Assembly (NCBI GenBank): GCA_013415695.1
Contig: JAAEEP010000007.1
Location: 1-64,000 of the forward strand
Reading direction: 5' to 3'
Length of the DNA stretch: 64,000 bases
DNA from: Methanomassiliicoccales archaeon
GTDB lineage: Archaea; Thermoplasmatota; Thermoplasmata; Methanomassiliicoccales; JAAEEP01
The translations under genes were made by a program, and so were the position numbers. Below, piece after piece: positions 37,081 to 44,845 of the stretch. The notes under the pieces are model-generated. The model was not told where the DNA came from. It did not search any database and saw only the letters and a list, made by a program, of their open reading frames with translations. Positions within the stretch are counted from its first letter, which is position 1; each line of letters begins with the position of its first letter.

Positions 37081-37385
37081 TGATTCTCTCTCCTTCGAAC
37101 CAGATGTTCGCGATGGCTGTTGGTCAGAAGATTTATTTATAGTTTAATGTAGAATGACTTCAGATACGAGTCGAATTCTCCGTAAATAGTTGGTGAATCA
37201 GAGAAATTCGAAGATTTAAATACTCGGTATTGATTTTAGTTTTGATGTTGTCTACGAATATCGTTTTGATAATGTTCGTTTTAACAATAGTGAAAGGCAG
37301 ATATAACGTAAACTTTTTTTAGGGGATTATTATACAATAGTTTAGCCCAAACCCATATAAGGTGAAAGGGCTCGGAGGAGTAACT
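37081..37385. promoter_or_regulatory. Divergent promoter region of the corrinoid operon
   Basis: This 305-base AT-rich interval has no gene. On the minus strand, CTATAAATAAAT (about 37132-37144) is a good TATA box for the GldA-like gene. On the plus strand, ATTATTATACAAT (about 37326-37338) predicts a start near 37360 for the corrinoid gene. Near-repeats TCGTTTTGATAATG at 37261 and TCGTTTTAACAATAG at 37276, spaced 15 bases apart, could bind a regulator; ATTTAAATACTC near 37211 is another TATA-like box. Confidence 0.5.
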
Positions 37386-38012
37386 TTGTATGAAGAATTG
37401 GCACAGGCAACCGCGGTTGGTGATGTCAAGAAAGTCACAGTGCTTGTTGACGGAGCTCTCGAATCGGGTAAAGAACCCACAGAGATCGTTGAAAAAGGTC
37501 TCGCAGCCGGAATGGAGATCATCGGTGAGAAGTACGACAAAGGGGAAGCGTATCTCGTTGACGTCATCGTAGCCGCAAACGCCTTCAAGATCGCTATGAA
37601 CTTGATAAGGCCCCATTTCAAGGCTACTGACAAGAAGATAGGTACCGCAGTAATGGGAACCGTCGAGGGAGATATACACGATCTTGGGAAGAACCTCGTA
37701 TGCGTCGCATTGGAGGTAAGCGGGTTCAACGTGATTGATCTCGGAAACGATGTCACGCCAGAATCATTCTCTTCCACGATCAAGTCCGCTGACGCTGATG
37801 TCTTGGGCATGTCCACCCTGATCACGACCACCATGGTTAATATGAAGAACACCGTCGATCTGTTGAATGAAGATGGTGTCAGGGAGAACGTGAAGGTCAT
37901 TGGCGGGGGAGCGCCAATAGACGCCGCGTACATGAAGGAGATCGGCGGTGACCTGTACGCTCCGAACGCTTTTGAGGCGGTGACTGTGATCAAGAAAGCT
38001 ATGGGGGCATAA
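37386..38012 (+). CDS. Corrinoid (cobalamin-binding) methyl-carrier protein
   Basis: The 208-residue MtbC/MttC/MtaC-like protein has an N-terminal four-helix cap (B12-binding 1, residues 1-80) and a Rossmann-type B12-binding domain starting GTAVMGTVEGDIHDLGKNLV, in which D-x-H-x-x-G supplies the lower-ligand histidine. It carries the methyl group between methyltransferases. The TTG at 37386 was chosen because GGAGGAG lies 5-6 bases upstream. An in-frame GTG at 37362 would add KGLGGVT. The stop is 2 bases before the methyltransferase gene, so they are co-translated. Confidence 0.95.
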   Translation: MYEELAQATAVGDVKKVTVLVDGALESGKEPTEIVEKGLAAGMEIIGEKYDKGEAYLVDVIVAANAFKIAMNLIRPHFKATDKKIGTAVMGTVEGDIHDLGKNLVCVALEVSGFNVIDLGNDVTPESFSSTIKSADADVLGMSTLITTTMVNMKNTVDLLNEDGVRENVKVIGGGAPIDAAYMKEIGGDLYAPNAFEAVTVIKKAMGA

Positions 38013-38014
38013 AA

Positions 38015-39175
38015 ATGGATGAGATGACTCCAAGAGAGAGGGTTGAGACAACCTGCAGATTCAAGGAGCCTGATCGAGTACCCATCGATTTTGGCGGCTT
38101 GATATCCACAATACTGGATGCAGGCCCCTATGGATATCGTGCTCTGGCAGAACATCTGGGTGTCACTGATTATGAAAAGCCTGCTGTGGCTTACATCTTG
38201 AACAGCGTGGCCAATATTGATGAGAGGATCTATCAGAGATTGCACTCTGATTTCAGGCACGTTTTCCCTCCGAACGCCGAGGGACCCATCACCGTCCACG
38301 AGGACGGAACGATGACCGTTGTGCATGGAATCAGATTCAAGCCCCTTGGCAACTGGTATAACCCCTTCGACTTCCCTCTGGGAAATGCGACCACCATCGA
38401 GGATATACAGAATTACGGCAAGTGGGCGAACCCCAACGATCCATACTACTTAGAGGGCACTGAGGAGACCCTGAGGCACCTCAAGGAGGATACGGATTGG
38501 TCGGTTTACGCTCTCTGCGGATACTGGGGAATGCTGGGACACGCATACGCGTTCGTCGCAGGATTCGATAAGTTCCTGTCCGACATGATCGTTAACCCGG
38601 AATTCTACCACGCCATGATGGAGCACATCCTGGACCTGAACGTGCAGTGGATAGAGAACTACTGGGGGAAGCTTGGTGACTACCCCGATGTGATCCTGAT
38701 CGGTGATGATATGGGAGCTCAGGACGGGCCATTTATGCCACCGAGGATGTTCCAGGAATTCGTCAAGCCCTACATGGGCAAGCTGATCAAGACCATAAAA
38801 AAGAACAGCAAGGCCAAGCTCAAACTGCACTCATGTGGCTCGGTATACCAGCTCATCCCTGATCTGATCGACATCGGCGTGGACATACTGAACCCCATTC
38901 AACCTCTGGCCAAGGATATGGCTCCGGCGAAGCTCAAGAAGGAGTTCGGAAGGGACATCGTTCTGCACGGCGGAATCGACGAGCAGAGGATGCTGGCATT
39001 CGGCACCAAGGAGGAGGTCATCGAGGGCACCAAGGAGTACCTGAAGATCCTGGCTCCGGGTGGCGGATACATCGCAGCAGCGTCCCACAACATCGAGCCC
39101 GAGACCGCACCTGAGGTCGCGGTGGCGATGTATGACACCTGCTACGAGTTCGGAAGGTATCCGATACCTCAGTGA
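38015..39175 (+). CDS. URO-D-fold corrinoid methyltransferase (MtaA/MtbA-like)
   Basis: The 386-residue protein has the uroporphyrinogen-decarboxylase fold used by methylcobamide:CoM and related methyltransferases. It starts TPRERVETTCRFKEPDRVPIDFGG. The zinc-binding region appears as LKLHSCGSVYQLIPDLIDIGVDILNPIQP, and HGGIDEQRMLAFGT follows. It could be methyltransferase II (to CoM or a pterin) or an unusual substrate-specific enzyme; sequence alone cannot decide. It forms an operon with the corrinoid gene (2-base gap). No MttB-, MtmB- or MtaB-type gene is recognisable nearby. A hairpin plus T-run follows at 39195. Confidence 0.9.
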   Translation: MDEMTPRERVETTCRFKEPDRVPIDFGGLISTILDAGPYGYRALAEHLGVTDYEKPAVAYILNSVANIDERIYQRLHSDFRHVFPPNAEGPITVHEDGTMTVVHGIRFKPLGNWYNPFDFPLGNATTIEDIQNYGKWANPNDPYYLEGTEETLRHLKEDTDWSVYALCGYWGMLGHAYAFVAGFDKFLSDMIVNPEFYHAMMEHILDLNVQWIENYWGKLGDYPDVILIGDDMGAQDGPFMPPRMFQEFVKPYMGKLIKTIKKNSKAKLKLHSCGSVYQLIPDLIDIGVDILNPIQPLAKDMAPAKLKKEFGRDIVLHGGIDEQRMLAFGTKEEVIEGTKEYLKILAPGGGYIAAASHNIEPETAPEVAVAMYDTCYEFGRYPIPQ

Positions 39176-39194
39176 AGGATTAAGAAACGAATTC

Positions 39195-39223
39195 AGGGAG
39201 GTCAACCTCCCTTTCAATTTTTA
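39195..39223 (+). terminator. Hairpin and T-run after the methyltransferase gene
   Basis: AGGGAGGT (39195-39202) and ACCTCCCT (39205-39212) form a compact stem, followed by TTCAATTTTTA. It lies between the methyltransferase and the DUF1638 gene and could cause partial termination. Confidence 0.6.
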
Positions 39224-39304
39224 CATTCCAGGTGGAGCCGAAAACATGATATTCGAAATGTTGTGGTATATGAGCAAGACCTTCGAATTACAGGAGGTGA
39301 TTTC

Positions 39305-40105
39305 GTGGAAGAGAACGGCACACTAGCTATCATCGGCTGCCTCCTCATGGAGGACGAGATGGTTCACGTCATTACTCATGATTCCAGTATCAAGAGCGTC
39401 CTCGTTATAGAGAACGAGGTGAATGACAGCATACTGTCCAAACTCAATGACGGGCTTGAAGGGGTTCCCATCGGGCTGTTGAACGAGGATGAACTCCAAT
39501 CACTTCCCAAGAATGATGGGTTCTCGATCCTTGTCTGGATGAAGGACATGGCGCTCCATGAGAGCCCCGAGATACTGAAGAAGGACATGATAGAGACCAT
39601 TCGGAAGCTCAGGGGAACCTGCGATGCCGCCATGCTGTTCTACGGGCTATGCGGGAACGCGCTCAAGGATATTGGCGGCCTATCCAAAGAAGCGGGGATG
39701 CCGGTCACCATACTCAGGGATTCGAGGGGAGAGATCGTGGACGATTGCATCGCTGCTGTCATAGGTGGAAGAGAAGCTTACCAGAAGATCGTCAGCAGGG
39801 ATCTGGGTGTTTTCTTTCTGACACCGATGTGGGCGGAGGTCTGGAGGGAGATGGCAGTGAGAACGAGGGTGGTTCCACCGGGATACGATATCAGCCTCTA
39901 CAAGATGGTACTCCAGAGCTCTGGATACACGAAGGTCATCAAGATCGACACGGGATTGAATGACGCCGAGAAGTTCGAAGATCAAGCGGTGGAGTTCGCT
40001 GAGATATTCGAACTCGAGAAGGTGGACATGAATGGAGATCTGGACCTCGTGAAGGAATCCTACGAGAAGGCGAAGGCCACTATCAAAGATGAAGTATCCA
40101 CCTGA
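39305..40105 (+). CDS. DUF1638 protein of the methyl-transfer island
   Basis: This 266-residue protein belongs to a family (DUF1638) that often sits beside corrinoid methyltransferase genes. It starts LAIIGCLLMEDEMVHVI and includes CDAAMLFYGLCGNALKDIGGLSKEAGMPVTILRD and DDCIAAVIGGREAYQKIV. Several cysteines (GC, LCGN, DDC) suggest metal binding. The family resembles cobalamin- or metal-handling proteins, but its activity is unknown. GTG 39305 was chosen because it follows a perfect SD, GGAGGTGAT, by five bases. The upstream reading to 39263 has no such signal. A stem-loop at 40112 follows. Confidence 0.85.
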   Translation: MEENGTLAIIGCLLMEDEMVHVITHDSSIKSVLVIENEVNDSILSKLNDGLEGVPIGLLNEDELQSLPKNDGFSILVWMKDMALHESPEILKKDMIETIRKLRGTCDAAMLFYGLCGNALKDIGGLSKEAGMPVTILRDSRGEIVDDCIAAVIGGREAYQKIVSRDLGVFFLTPMWAEVWREMAVRTRVVPPGYDISLYKMVLQSSGYTKVIKIDTGLNDAEKFEDQAVEFAEIFELEKVDMNGDLDLVKESYEKAKATIKDEVST

Positions 40106-40111
40106 AACATT

Positions 40112-40138
40112 TTGAACGGCACAATCGAAGCCGTTCAA
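40112..40138 (+). terminator. Stem-loop after the DUF1638 gene
   Basis: TTGAACGGC (40112-40120) pairs perfectly with GCCGTTCAA (40130-40138) around a nine-base loop. It lies just after the stop codon at 40105 and probably ends the methyl-transfer transcript. Confidence 0.6.
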
Positions 40139-40273
40139 TTATCATTCTGATTACTCATTGTCGTTATTTTATCTTTCCTTCTATCGACCCTCGTTCTTTA
40201 TCCCGTACATGTACGTCGATGAGATAATGCTGAAAGGCGTCATGTATCATTCGAGACGAAGAGGCTGAAGCAA

Positions 40274-41107
40274 ATGGCAGAGGAAGCAACAATACCCATG
40301 GCTAACGAAGAGGACCTGAAGGTCTTGAGCAATTTGAAGCGAATAAAGCACGTTATCATAGTCATGAGCGGCAAGGGCGGTGTGGGAAAAAGCACGGTTG
40401 CCGCCAACCTTGCGGTCGCACTTTCAATGAAGGGATATGAAACGGGTCTGATGGACGTGGACATTCACGGGCCCAACATCCCAAAGATGCTCAAGATAGA
40501 GGACGCCGTCATTACTGGAGATAAAACAGGGTTGTACCCTGTTCAGGTACCCCCACACCTAAAGGTGATGTCCATGGCGTTCCTCCTCCAGGACAGAGAC
40601 GCCCCTATCATCTGGAGGGGACCCATGAAGATGGGAGCTATAAGGCAGTTCATTGGGGATGTGAAATGGGGTGATCTGGACTACCTCATAGTAGACCTTC
40701 CCCCAGGTACTGGTGATGAGCCATTGAGCATCGCTCAGCTAATCCCAAAGGCTGATGGCTCCATCGTCGTGACCACCCCGCAGGACGTGGCACTGCTCGA
40801 TTCCAGGAAATCGGTCAACTTCTCACGATCGCTCAAGCTGCCCGTAATCGGAATAATCGAGAACATGAGCGGCATGGTCTGCCCTCACTGTGGAGAACAC
40901 ATTGACCTGTTCAAGATCGGAGGGGGTAAGAGATCCGCTGAGGAACTTGGCGTTCCCTACTTGGGTGGTGTTCCAATAGATCCCAAGGTAGTACACTCAG
41001 GAGACGATGGCATGCCTATCGTGCTGTACGATTCTGGCTCTCAGGCAGCGAGTGCCTTCATGGAAATCGTGGACAAGATCACCGACAAACTGAAAAAGAA
41101 TGATTAA
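40274..41107 (+). CDS. Mrp/NBP35-type iron-sulfur carrier ATPase
   Basis: The 277-residue P-loop protein has a deviant Walker A SGKGGVGKST (about 34), GLMDVDIHGPNIPKML, the switch region YLIVDLPPGTGDEP, and a conserved C-x-x-C (VCPHCGE, about residue 200) that binds a bridging 4Fe-4S cluster between two subunits. Mrp proteins deliver Fe-S clusters to target enzymes. It heads a set of Fe-S and NifX-like genes. It is followed by a large hairpin at 41109, which may reduce read-through. Confidence 0.92.
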   Translation: MAEEATIPMANEEDLKVLSNLKRIKHVIIVMSGKGGVGKSTVAANLAVALSMKGYETGLMDVDIHGPNIPKMLKIEDAVITGDKTGLYPVQVPPHLKVMSMAFLLQDRDAPIIWRGPMKMGAIRQFIGDVKWGDLDYLIVDLPPGTGDEPLSIAQLIPKADGSIVVTTPQDVALLDSRKSVNFSRSLKLPVIGIIENMSGMVCPHCGEHIDLFKIGGGKRSAEELGVPYLGGVPIDPKVVHSGDDGMPIVLYDSGSQAASAFMEIVDKITDKLKKND

Positions 41108-41108
41108 G

Positions 41109-41138
41109 AAAGAGGGGGGGCCCCTTGGCCCCCTCTTT
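41109..41138 (+). terminator. GC-rich hairpin between Mrp and NifX-like genes
   Basis: AAAGAGGGGG (41109-41118) pairs with CCCCCTCTTT (41129-41138) around a ten-base loop. It is immediately after the Mrp stop codon. No T-run follows, so it may be an mRNA processing or stability element rather than a terminator. Confidence 0.55.
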
Positions 41139-41179
41139 ACCCAGGAATGGACTTCTGGGATGAAAGGAGGAAATCAAAC

Positions 41180-41566
41180 ATGAAATTATGCGTGACATCA
41201 CAGGGCGACGATCTCGATTCAGAGGTCGACCCCCGGTTCGGAAGATGCGCCTACTTCTTGATAGTGGACACCGTGAGCATGGAGTTCGAGGCCGTCTTGA
41301 ACGGGGGAGTGGGCGCGGCAGGCGGTGCTGGTGTCCAGGCCGCACAGGCAGTAGCTGGACTAGGCGCTGAGGCAGTGGCCACCGGCAATATTGGACCAAA
41401 CGCTTTCGAGGCTCTGAGTGCGGCGGGGATTCGCATGTTCACCGGAGCTTCCGGGACGGTGAGAAGAACGGTGGAGGCTTTCAAAACGGGCGCACTCAAG
41501 GAGACGACCGCTGGCCCTACTACAGGCTCGCACTCAGGAATGAGAGGTGGAAGAGGAAGGATGTGA
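41180..41566 (+). CDS. NifX/NifB-type dinitrogenase-cofactor-family protein
   Basis: The 128-residue protein has the NifX/VnfX/NafY fold. It starts MKLCVTSQGDDLDSEVDPRFGRCAYFLIVD, where PRFGR is the family hallmark. The central part has GAGVQAAQAVAGLGAEAVATGNIGPNAF, and a Gly-Arg-rich end. Such proteins bind Fe-S or Mo-containing clusters; in sulfate reducers the related orange protein binds a Mo-Cu cluster. The metal is unknown. GGAGG 9 bases upstream supports ATG 41180. The next, similar gene begins 37 bases later. Confidence 0.9.
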   Translation: MKLCVTSQGDDLDSEVDPRFGRCAYFLIVDTVSMEFEAVLNGGVGAAGGAGVQAAQAVAGLGAEAVATGNIGPNAFEALSAAGIRMFTGASGTVRRTVEAFKTGALKETTAGPTTGSHSGMRGGRGRM

Positions 41567-41603
41567 TACTGGGAGGCCCAGATCAACTGAAGGAGAGATT
41601 CGA

Positions 41604-41963
41604 ATGAAGGTAGCAGTACCGACCAATGGAGAGCGGGGGCTGGACGAAGAGGTTGGCCTCCATTTCGGCAAGGTACCCACATACACAATCGTTGACACCC
41701 AGACCAACCTTGTCAAGATAGTTGAGAACACCAGCGAACATCGTGGAGGGGTGGGGCTTCCACCGGACCTGATCGCGAAAACCGGTGCCGATGTCATGAT
41801 AGTCTTCAATGCGGGAATGAGGGCTATAAATCGACTGCAGGAGCTGGGAATCGATGTCTACACCGGAGCCCAAGGCACGGTGAGGGAGGCAATAGAAGCG
41901 CTCCAGGATGGTAGATTGGAACCTGCAAACGCCCAGAATGCCTGTAAAGAGCATGAGCACTAG
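41604..41963 (+). CDS. Second NifX/NifB-type protein
   Basis: The 119-residue paralogue starts MKVAVPTNGERGLDEEVGLHFGKVPTYTIVD. It has IVENTSEHRGGVGLPPDLIAKTGADVMIVFNAGMRAINRL and a C-terminal tail with a Cys-His-rich end (ACKEHEH) that could bind metal. SD AAGGAGAG precedes ATG 41604. Its stop overlaps the first codon option of the following MinD-type gene, so translation is coupled. With the preceding protein it may form a heterodimer or pass clusters along. Confidence 0.9.
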   Translation: MKVAVPTNGERGLDEEVGLHFGKVPTYTIVDTQTNLVKIVENTSEHRGGVGLPPDLIAKTGADVMIVFNAGMRAINRLQELGIDVYTGAQGTVREAIEALQDGRLEPANAQNACKEHEH

Positions 41964-41968
41964 TGATA

Positions 41969-42814
41969 ATGATGAAGATAGCCGTCGCAAGCGGGAAAGG
42001 CGGCACGGGAAAGACCACGGTGGCTGTGAACCTCGCCTTGTCCCTCAAGAAGTGTACCCTCGTTGATTGCGATGTGGAGGAGCCAAATTGTGCCATTTTC
42101 CTCAACACGTCCATGCAGAAATTGGAGGAAGTGAGACTTCCTGTCCCGGTATTCGATCTGGATAGGTGTACCTACTGTGGCAAATGTGCTGATTTCTGCA
42201 TGTACAATGCCATCGCGGTCTTTCCCGAAAAGCTGCTGTTCTTCCAAGACATGTGCCATTCTTGTGGTGGATGTGCGATCCTGTGTCCAGAGAACGCAGT
42301 TACCGAATCCACGAGGAAAATTGGTGAGATAGACCACGCCCGCATTGCCGAACTGGACATCTACCAGGGAAAGCTGGAGGTAGGGGAACCCCTTGCAGTG
42401 CCCATCATCAGGAGAGTCAAGGAGTACGCCAAAGATCATTCCGTGGTGATTTACGATGCCCCTCCCGGGACGGCATGTCCCGTGATTGACACCCTGAAGG
42501 ATGCTGACATAGCCCTGCTGGTCACAGAGCCAACGCCGTTCGGCCTACACGATCTGAAGCTTGCCGTCGATGTCGTCAGGAAGATGAACATCCCTTTAGG
42601 GGTGATAATCAACCGGGATGGAGTGGGCAATGATTGTGTGGATCGCTATTGTGAAGAGGAGGGCATAGAGATCGTCATGCGCATCCCCAATGATCGCAGG
42701 ATCGCAGAGATGTACTCGAATGGGATACCTTTCATCTTTGAGTTACAAGAGTACAGGGAGATCATGCTCCAGTCCTATTGGAGGATATATCAGATAGCGG
42801 AGGCGGGACCGTGA
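41969..42814 (+). CDS. MinD-family ATPase with ferredoxin insert
   Basis: The 281-residue protein combines a ParA/MinD P-loop (SGKGGTGKTTVAVNLA) with a 2x4Fe-4S ferredoxin insert (CTYCGKCADFCMYNAI and CHSCGGCAILCPENAV, about 63-115). The switch segment is VVIYDAPPGTACPVIDTL. Two such ATPases in tandem, next to NifX-like proteins, are the hallmark of the orange-protein (ORP) gene group in sulfate reducers. The ATPase may drive cluster transfer. The ATGs at 41969 and 41972 are both possible, and a GTG at 41963 overlaps the upstream stop. The stop overlaps the next start by one base. Confidence 0.92.
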   Translation: MMKIAVASGKGGTGKTTVAVNLALSLKKCTLVDCDVEEPNCAIFLNTSMQKLEEVRLPVPVFDLDRCTYCGKCADFCMYNAIAVFPEKLLFFQDMCHSCGGCAILCPENAVTESTRKIGEIDHARIAELDIYQGKLEVGEPLAVPIIRRVKEYAKDHSVVIYDAPPGTACPVIDTLKDADIALLVTEPTPFGLHDLKLAVDVVRKMNIPLGVIINRDGVGNDCVDRYCEEEGIEIVMRIPNDRRIAEMYSNGIPFIFELQEYREIMLQSYWRIYQIAEAGP

Positions 42815-43674
42815 TGGAAGTCACTGTGATAAGCGGGAAAGGCGGCACGGGAAAGACCACGCTGGCTGCCGCTTTCGCCTCCCTTGCCCAGAACGCCGTT
42901 CTTGCGGACTGCGACGTGGACGCGGCTGACCTGCACCTTATACTCGATCCACTTGTGGAGGAGCGGAGGGACTTCCTGGGACTGAAGCTAGCGATCAAGG
43001 ACGAGGATAAGTGCATCGACTGCGGTCGCTGCCTGGATCACTGCCGATTCTCGGCCATCAGTGAAGATTTCGAGATAATACGCGACAGCTGTGAGGGATG
43101 CGCCGTCTGCCAGCTGGTTTGCCCGGAGGACGCCATCTCGATGGTAGACCGCATATCTGGAGAAGCTTTCATCTCAAGCACTAGGTTCGGGCCCATGGTG
43201 CACGCATCGCTGATGGCTGGAGAGGAGGCATCGGGGAAGCTGGTGGCCATGGTGCGAGAGATGGCAAGGAAGGTCGCTAAGAATAGTGAGAAGGATCTCG
43301 TACTCATAGATGGTCCTCCTGGAATAGGATGCCCGGTGATCGCCGCCATCTCCGGCGTTTCTATGGTCCTTGTGGTTACTGAACCAACCCTGTCGGGAAT
43401 GCACGATCTGGAAAGAGTGCTTGGGGTCGCCGAACACTTCAAAATCCCTTCCGCGGTCATCGTCAACAAGGCCGACATAAATGAGGACAACACCAACAAG
43501 ATAAGGACCTACTGCTCTGAGCGGGATGTACCATTCTTGGGCCGGCTGCCCTACCATGACTCGGCCACGGAATCCATGATCAAGGGACAAACACTGATCG
43601 AGCATGTCGATAATCCCCTGGCTCCGATCATCAAGGATATGTGGAACAAGATGGAGGAGATCCTGAGTGAGTGA
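42814..43674 (+). CDS. Second MinD-family ATPase with ferredoxin insert
   Basis: The 286-residue partner of the preceding ATPase has Walker A SGKGGTGKTTLAAAFA, CDVDAADLHLIL, two 4Fe-4S motifs (CIDCGRCLDHCRFSAI and CEGCAVCQLVCPEDAI), and LVLIDGPPGIGCPVIAAI. The pair probably forms a heterodimer with ferredoxin domains facing each other, as proposed for bacterial ORP partners. The ATG overlaps the previous stop (TGATG), and the downstream IscU-like gene overlaps its 3' end by eight bases, so all are translationally coupled. Confidence 0.92.
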   Translation: MEVTVISGKGGTGKTTLAAAFASLAQNAVLADCDVDAADLHLILDPLVEERRDFLGLKLAIKDEDKCIDCGRCLDHCRFSAISEDFEIIRDSCEGCAVCQLVCPEDAISMVDRISGEAFISSTRFGPMVHASLMAGEEASGKLVAMVREMARKVAKNSEKDLVLIDGPPGIGCPVIAAISGVSMVLVVTEPTLSGMHDLERVLGVAEHFKIPSAVIVNKADINEDNTNKIRTYCSERDVPFLGRLPYHDSATESMIKGQTLIEHVDNPLAPIIKDMWNKMEEILSE

Positions 43675-44110
43675 GAAGGACCCGTTCGAGAAGGCCATTG
43701 AGGAGATACAGGCCAGGATAGTCGAAGATGAGGAACGCCTCTACTCGCCGATCGTATTGAAGGAATCACGGAACCCCTACCACATGTGGAAGATGGAGGA
43801 CGCTCATGGCCGGGCCCAGGTTCAGGGGATCTGCGGGGACACCATGTGGATCTACCTGAAGGTCGATGGAAAGACTATCCTGGAGGCGAGCTTTGAGACC
43901 GATGGTTGCGGGGCAACCATGGCCGTGGGGAGCAGGTTGATGAAGATGGTCGAGGGCTTGGAACTCGCAGATGTGCTGATGATGACCGATGACGATCTAA
44001 TTGATGAGTTGGGAGGCCTTCCAGAGGACAGCCTGCACTGCGCAGGTCTCGCCGTCTCGACCCTATATAAGGCGGTTGATGACCTATACGCTAAGGGCGT
44101 AGTAGGGTAA
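43667..44110 (+). CDS. IscU-type iron-sulfur scaffold
   Basis: The 147-residue protein has the three IscU cysteines: ICGDTMWIYLKVDG (about 56), SFETDGCGATMAVGSRL (about 82) and DSLHCAGLAVSTLYKAV (about 125). IscU assembles 2Fe-2S and 4Fe-4S clusters before transfer. An N-terminal 40-residue extension is helical and acidic. It starts with GTG overlapping the upstream stop, so it is coupled to the MinD gene. The absence of an IscS-type desulfurase next to it suggests sulfide or another sulfur source, a known feature of anaerobic archaea. Confidence 0.9.
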   Translation: MSEKDPFEKAIEEIQARIVEDEERLYSPIVLKESRNPYHMWKMEDAHGRAQVQGICGDTMWIYLKVDGKTILEASFETDGCGATMAVGSRLMKMVEGLELADVLMMTDDDLIDELGGLPEDSLHCAGLAVSTLYKAVDDLYAKGVVG

Positions 44111-44152
44111 AGTTATACTATCCCGCATTCTTACGGTATATAGAGGATAAAA

Positions 44153-44437
44153 TTGAGACGTACGGAGGACGTTCTAAGGACTGAGATCATAGAATCCCTG
44201 CGTGGGGTGATGATTCCCGAGAGCAACGCCTCTGTCTATGACCTAGATCTGGTTCATGATGTGCAAATCAAGGATGGGCATGTCCGGTTGATCTTCTCTC
44301 CCGGGGCAATGCTGTGTTCCAGCGTTCAGGTAGCCTTCAGCATTAAACAAGCGGTGGGATCCGTTTCCGGAGTTCGCAAGGTCGAAATTCACGTGGCGGA
44401 CTACGAGAGGGTAGTTCTATCAAAGAATGTTGATTGA
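44153..44437 (+). CDS. MIP18/SufT-like (FSCA domain) iron-sulfur maturation protein
   Basis: This 94-residue protein has the FSCA (DUF59) pattern: TEIIESLRGVMIPESNASVYDLDLVHDVQIKDGHVRLIFSP, a cysteine in GAMLCSSVQVAFSIKQAV, and GVRKVEIHV. Such proteins help carry Fe-S clusters to apoproteins. The start codon is TTG. It ends close to the next NifX-like gene and follows the IscU-like gene by 42 bases, in the same Fe-S cluster assembly group. Confidence 0.82.
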   Translation: MRRTEDVLRTEIIESLRGVMIPESNASVYDLDLVHDVQIKDGHVRLIFSPGAMLCSSVQVAFSIKQAVGSVSGVRKVEIHVADYERVVLSKNVD

Positions 44438-44489
44438 GAGTCCTTCCCTGGTTCTTCATATAGGGCGCTGTCCATTCCTTTTTGATATC

Positions 44490-44813
44490 ATGAGGATAGC
44501 AGTCTCTGCTGAGGAACCATCACTTGACTCGGAGATAGGGGAGGATCTTGGCCACTCCCCTTATTTCCTGGTTGTGGACACTGAAACCATGGAGTTCGAG
44601 TCAGTGGAGAATGAGGCGGTCACCTGGGACATGGGAGCCGGTATGAAGGCTGCGGACATCGTCATTTCATTGGGTGTGGAGGCACTTATCACCGGCGCCA
44701 TAGGAATGCACGGCTACTCCAAGCTATCCAAGGCCAATATCATGGTGGCCAGTGAGGATGAGGGCAAGATAAGGGATCTGATAGAGATTTTCAAGAGAAG
44801 GCACGGCCTCTGA
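44490..44813 (+). CDS. Third NifX/NifB-type protein, probably leaderless
   Basis: The 107-residue protein starts MRIAVSAEEPSLDSEIGEDLGHSPYFLVVD and has ADIVISLGVEALITGAIGMHGYSKLSKANI. It follows the NifX pattern with a reduced C-terminus. A TATA-like CTTCATATAG at 44455-44464 lies about 28 bases upstream of the ATG, so it may be transcribed from its own promoter and translated without a leader. The earlier in-frame codon at 44427 lies within the preceding gene and is unlikely. Confidence 0.85.
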   Translation: MRIAVSAEEPSLDSEIGEDLGHSPYFLVVDTETMEFESVENEAVTWDMGAGMKAADIVISLGVEALITGAIGMHGYSKLSKANIMVASEDEGKIRDLIEIFKRRHGL

Positions 44814-44845
44814 AGAATAGAAATGAACTTAGAGTGTGTCAGAGA

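Noticed and set aside
37319-38326. 335-residue open frame on the minus strand
   Set aside because: It is antisense to the corrinoid protein and methyltransferase genes, which have strong motifs and SD sequences.
27297-40105. Full methylotrophic methanogenesis cluster
   Set aside because: No methyl-CoM reductase (mcr) genes, pyrrolysine system or MtxB genes are present in the window, so methanogenesis cannot be claimed from the corrinoid genes alone.
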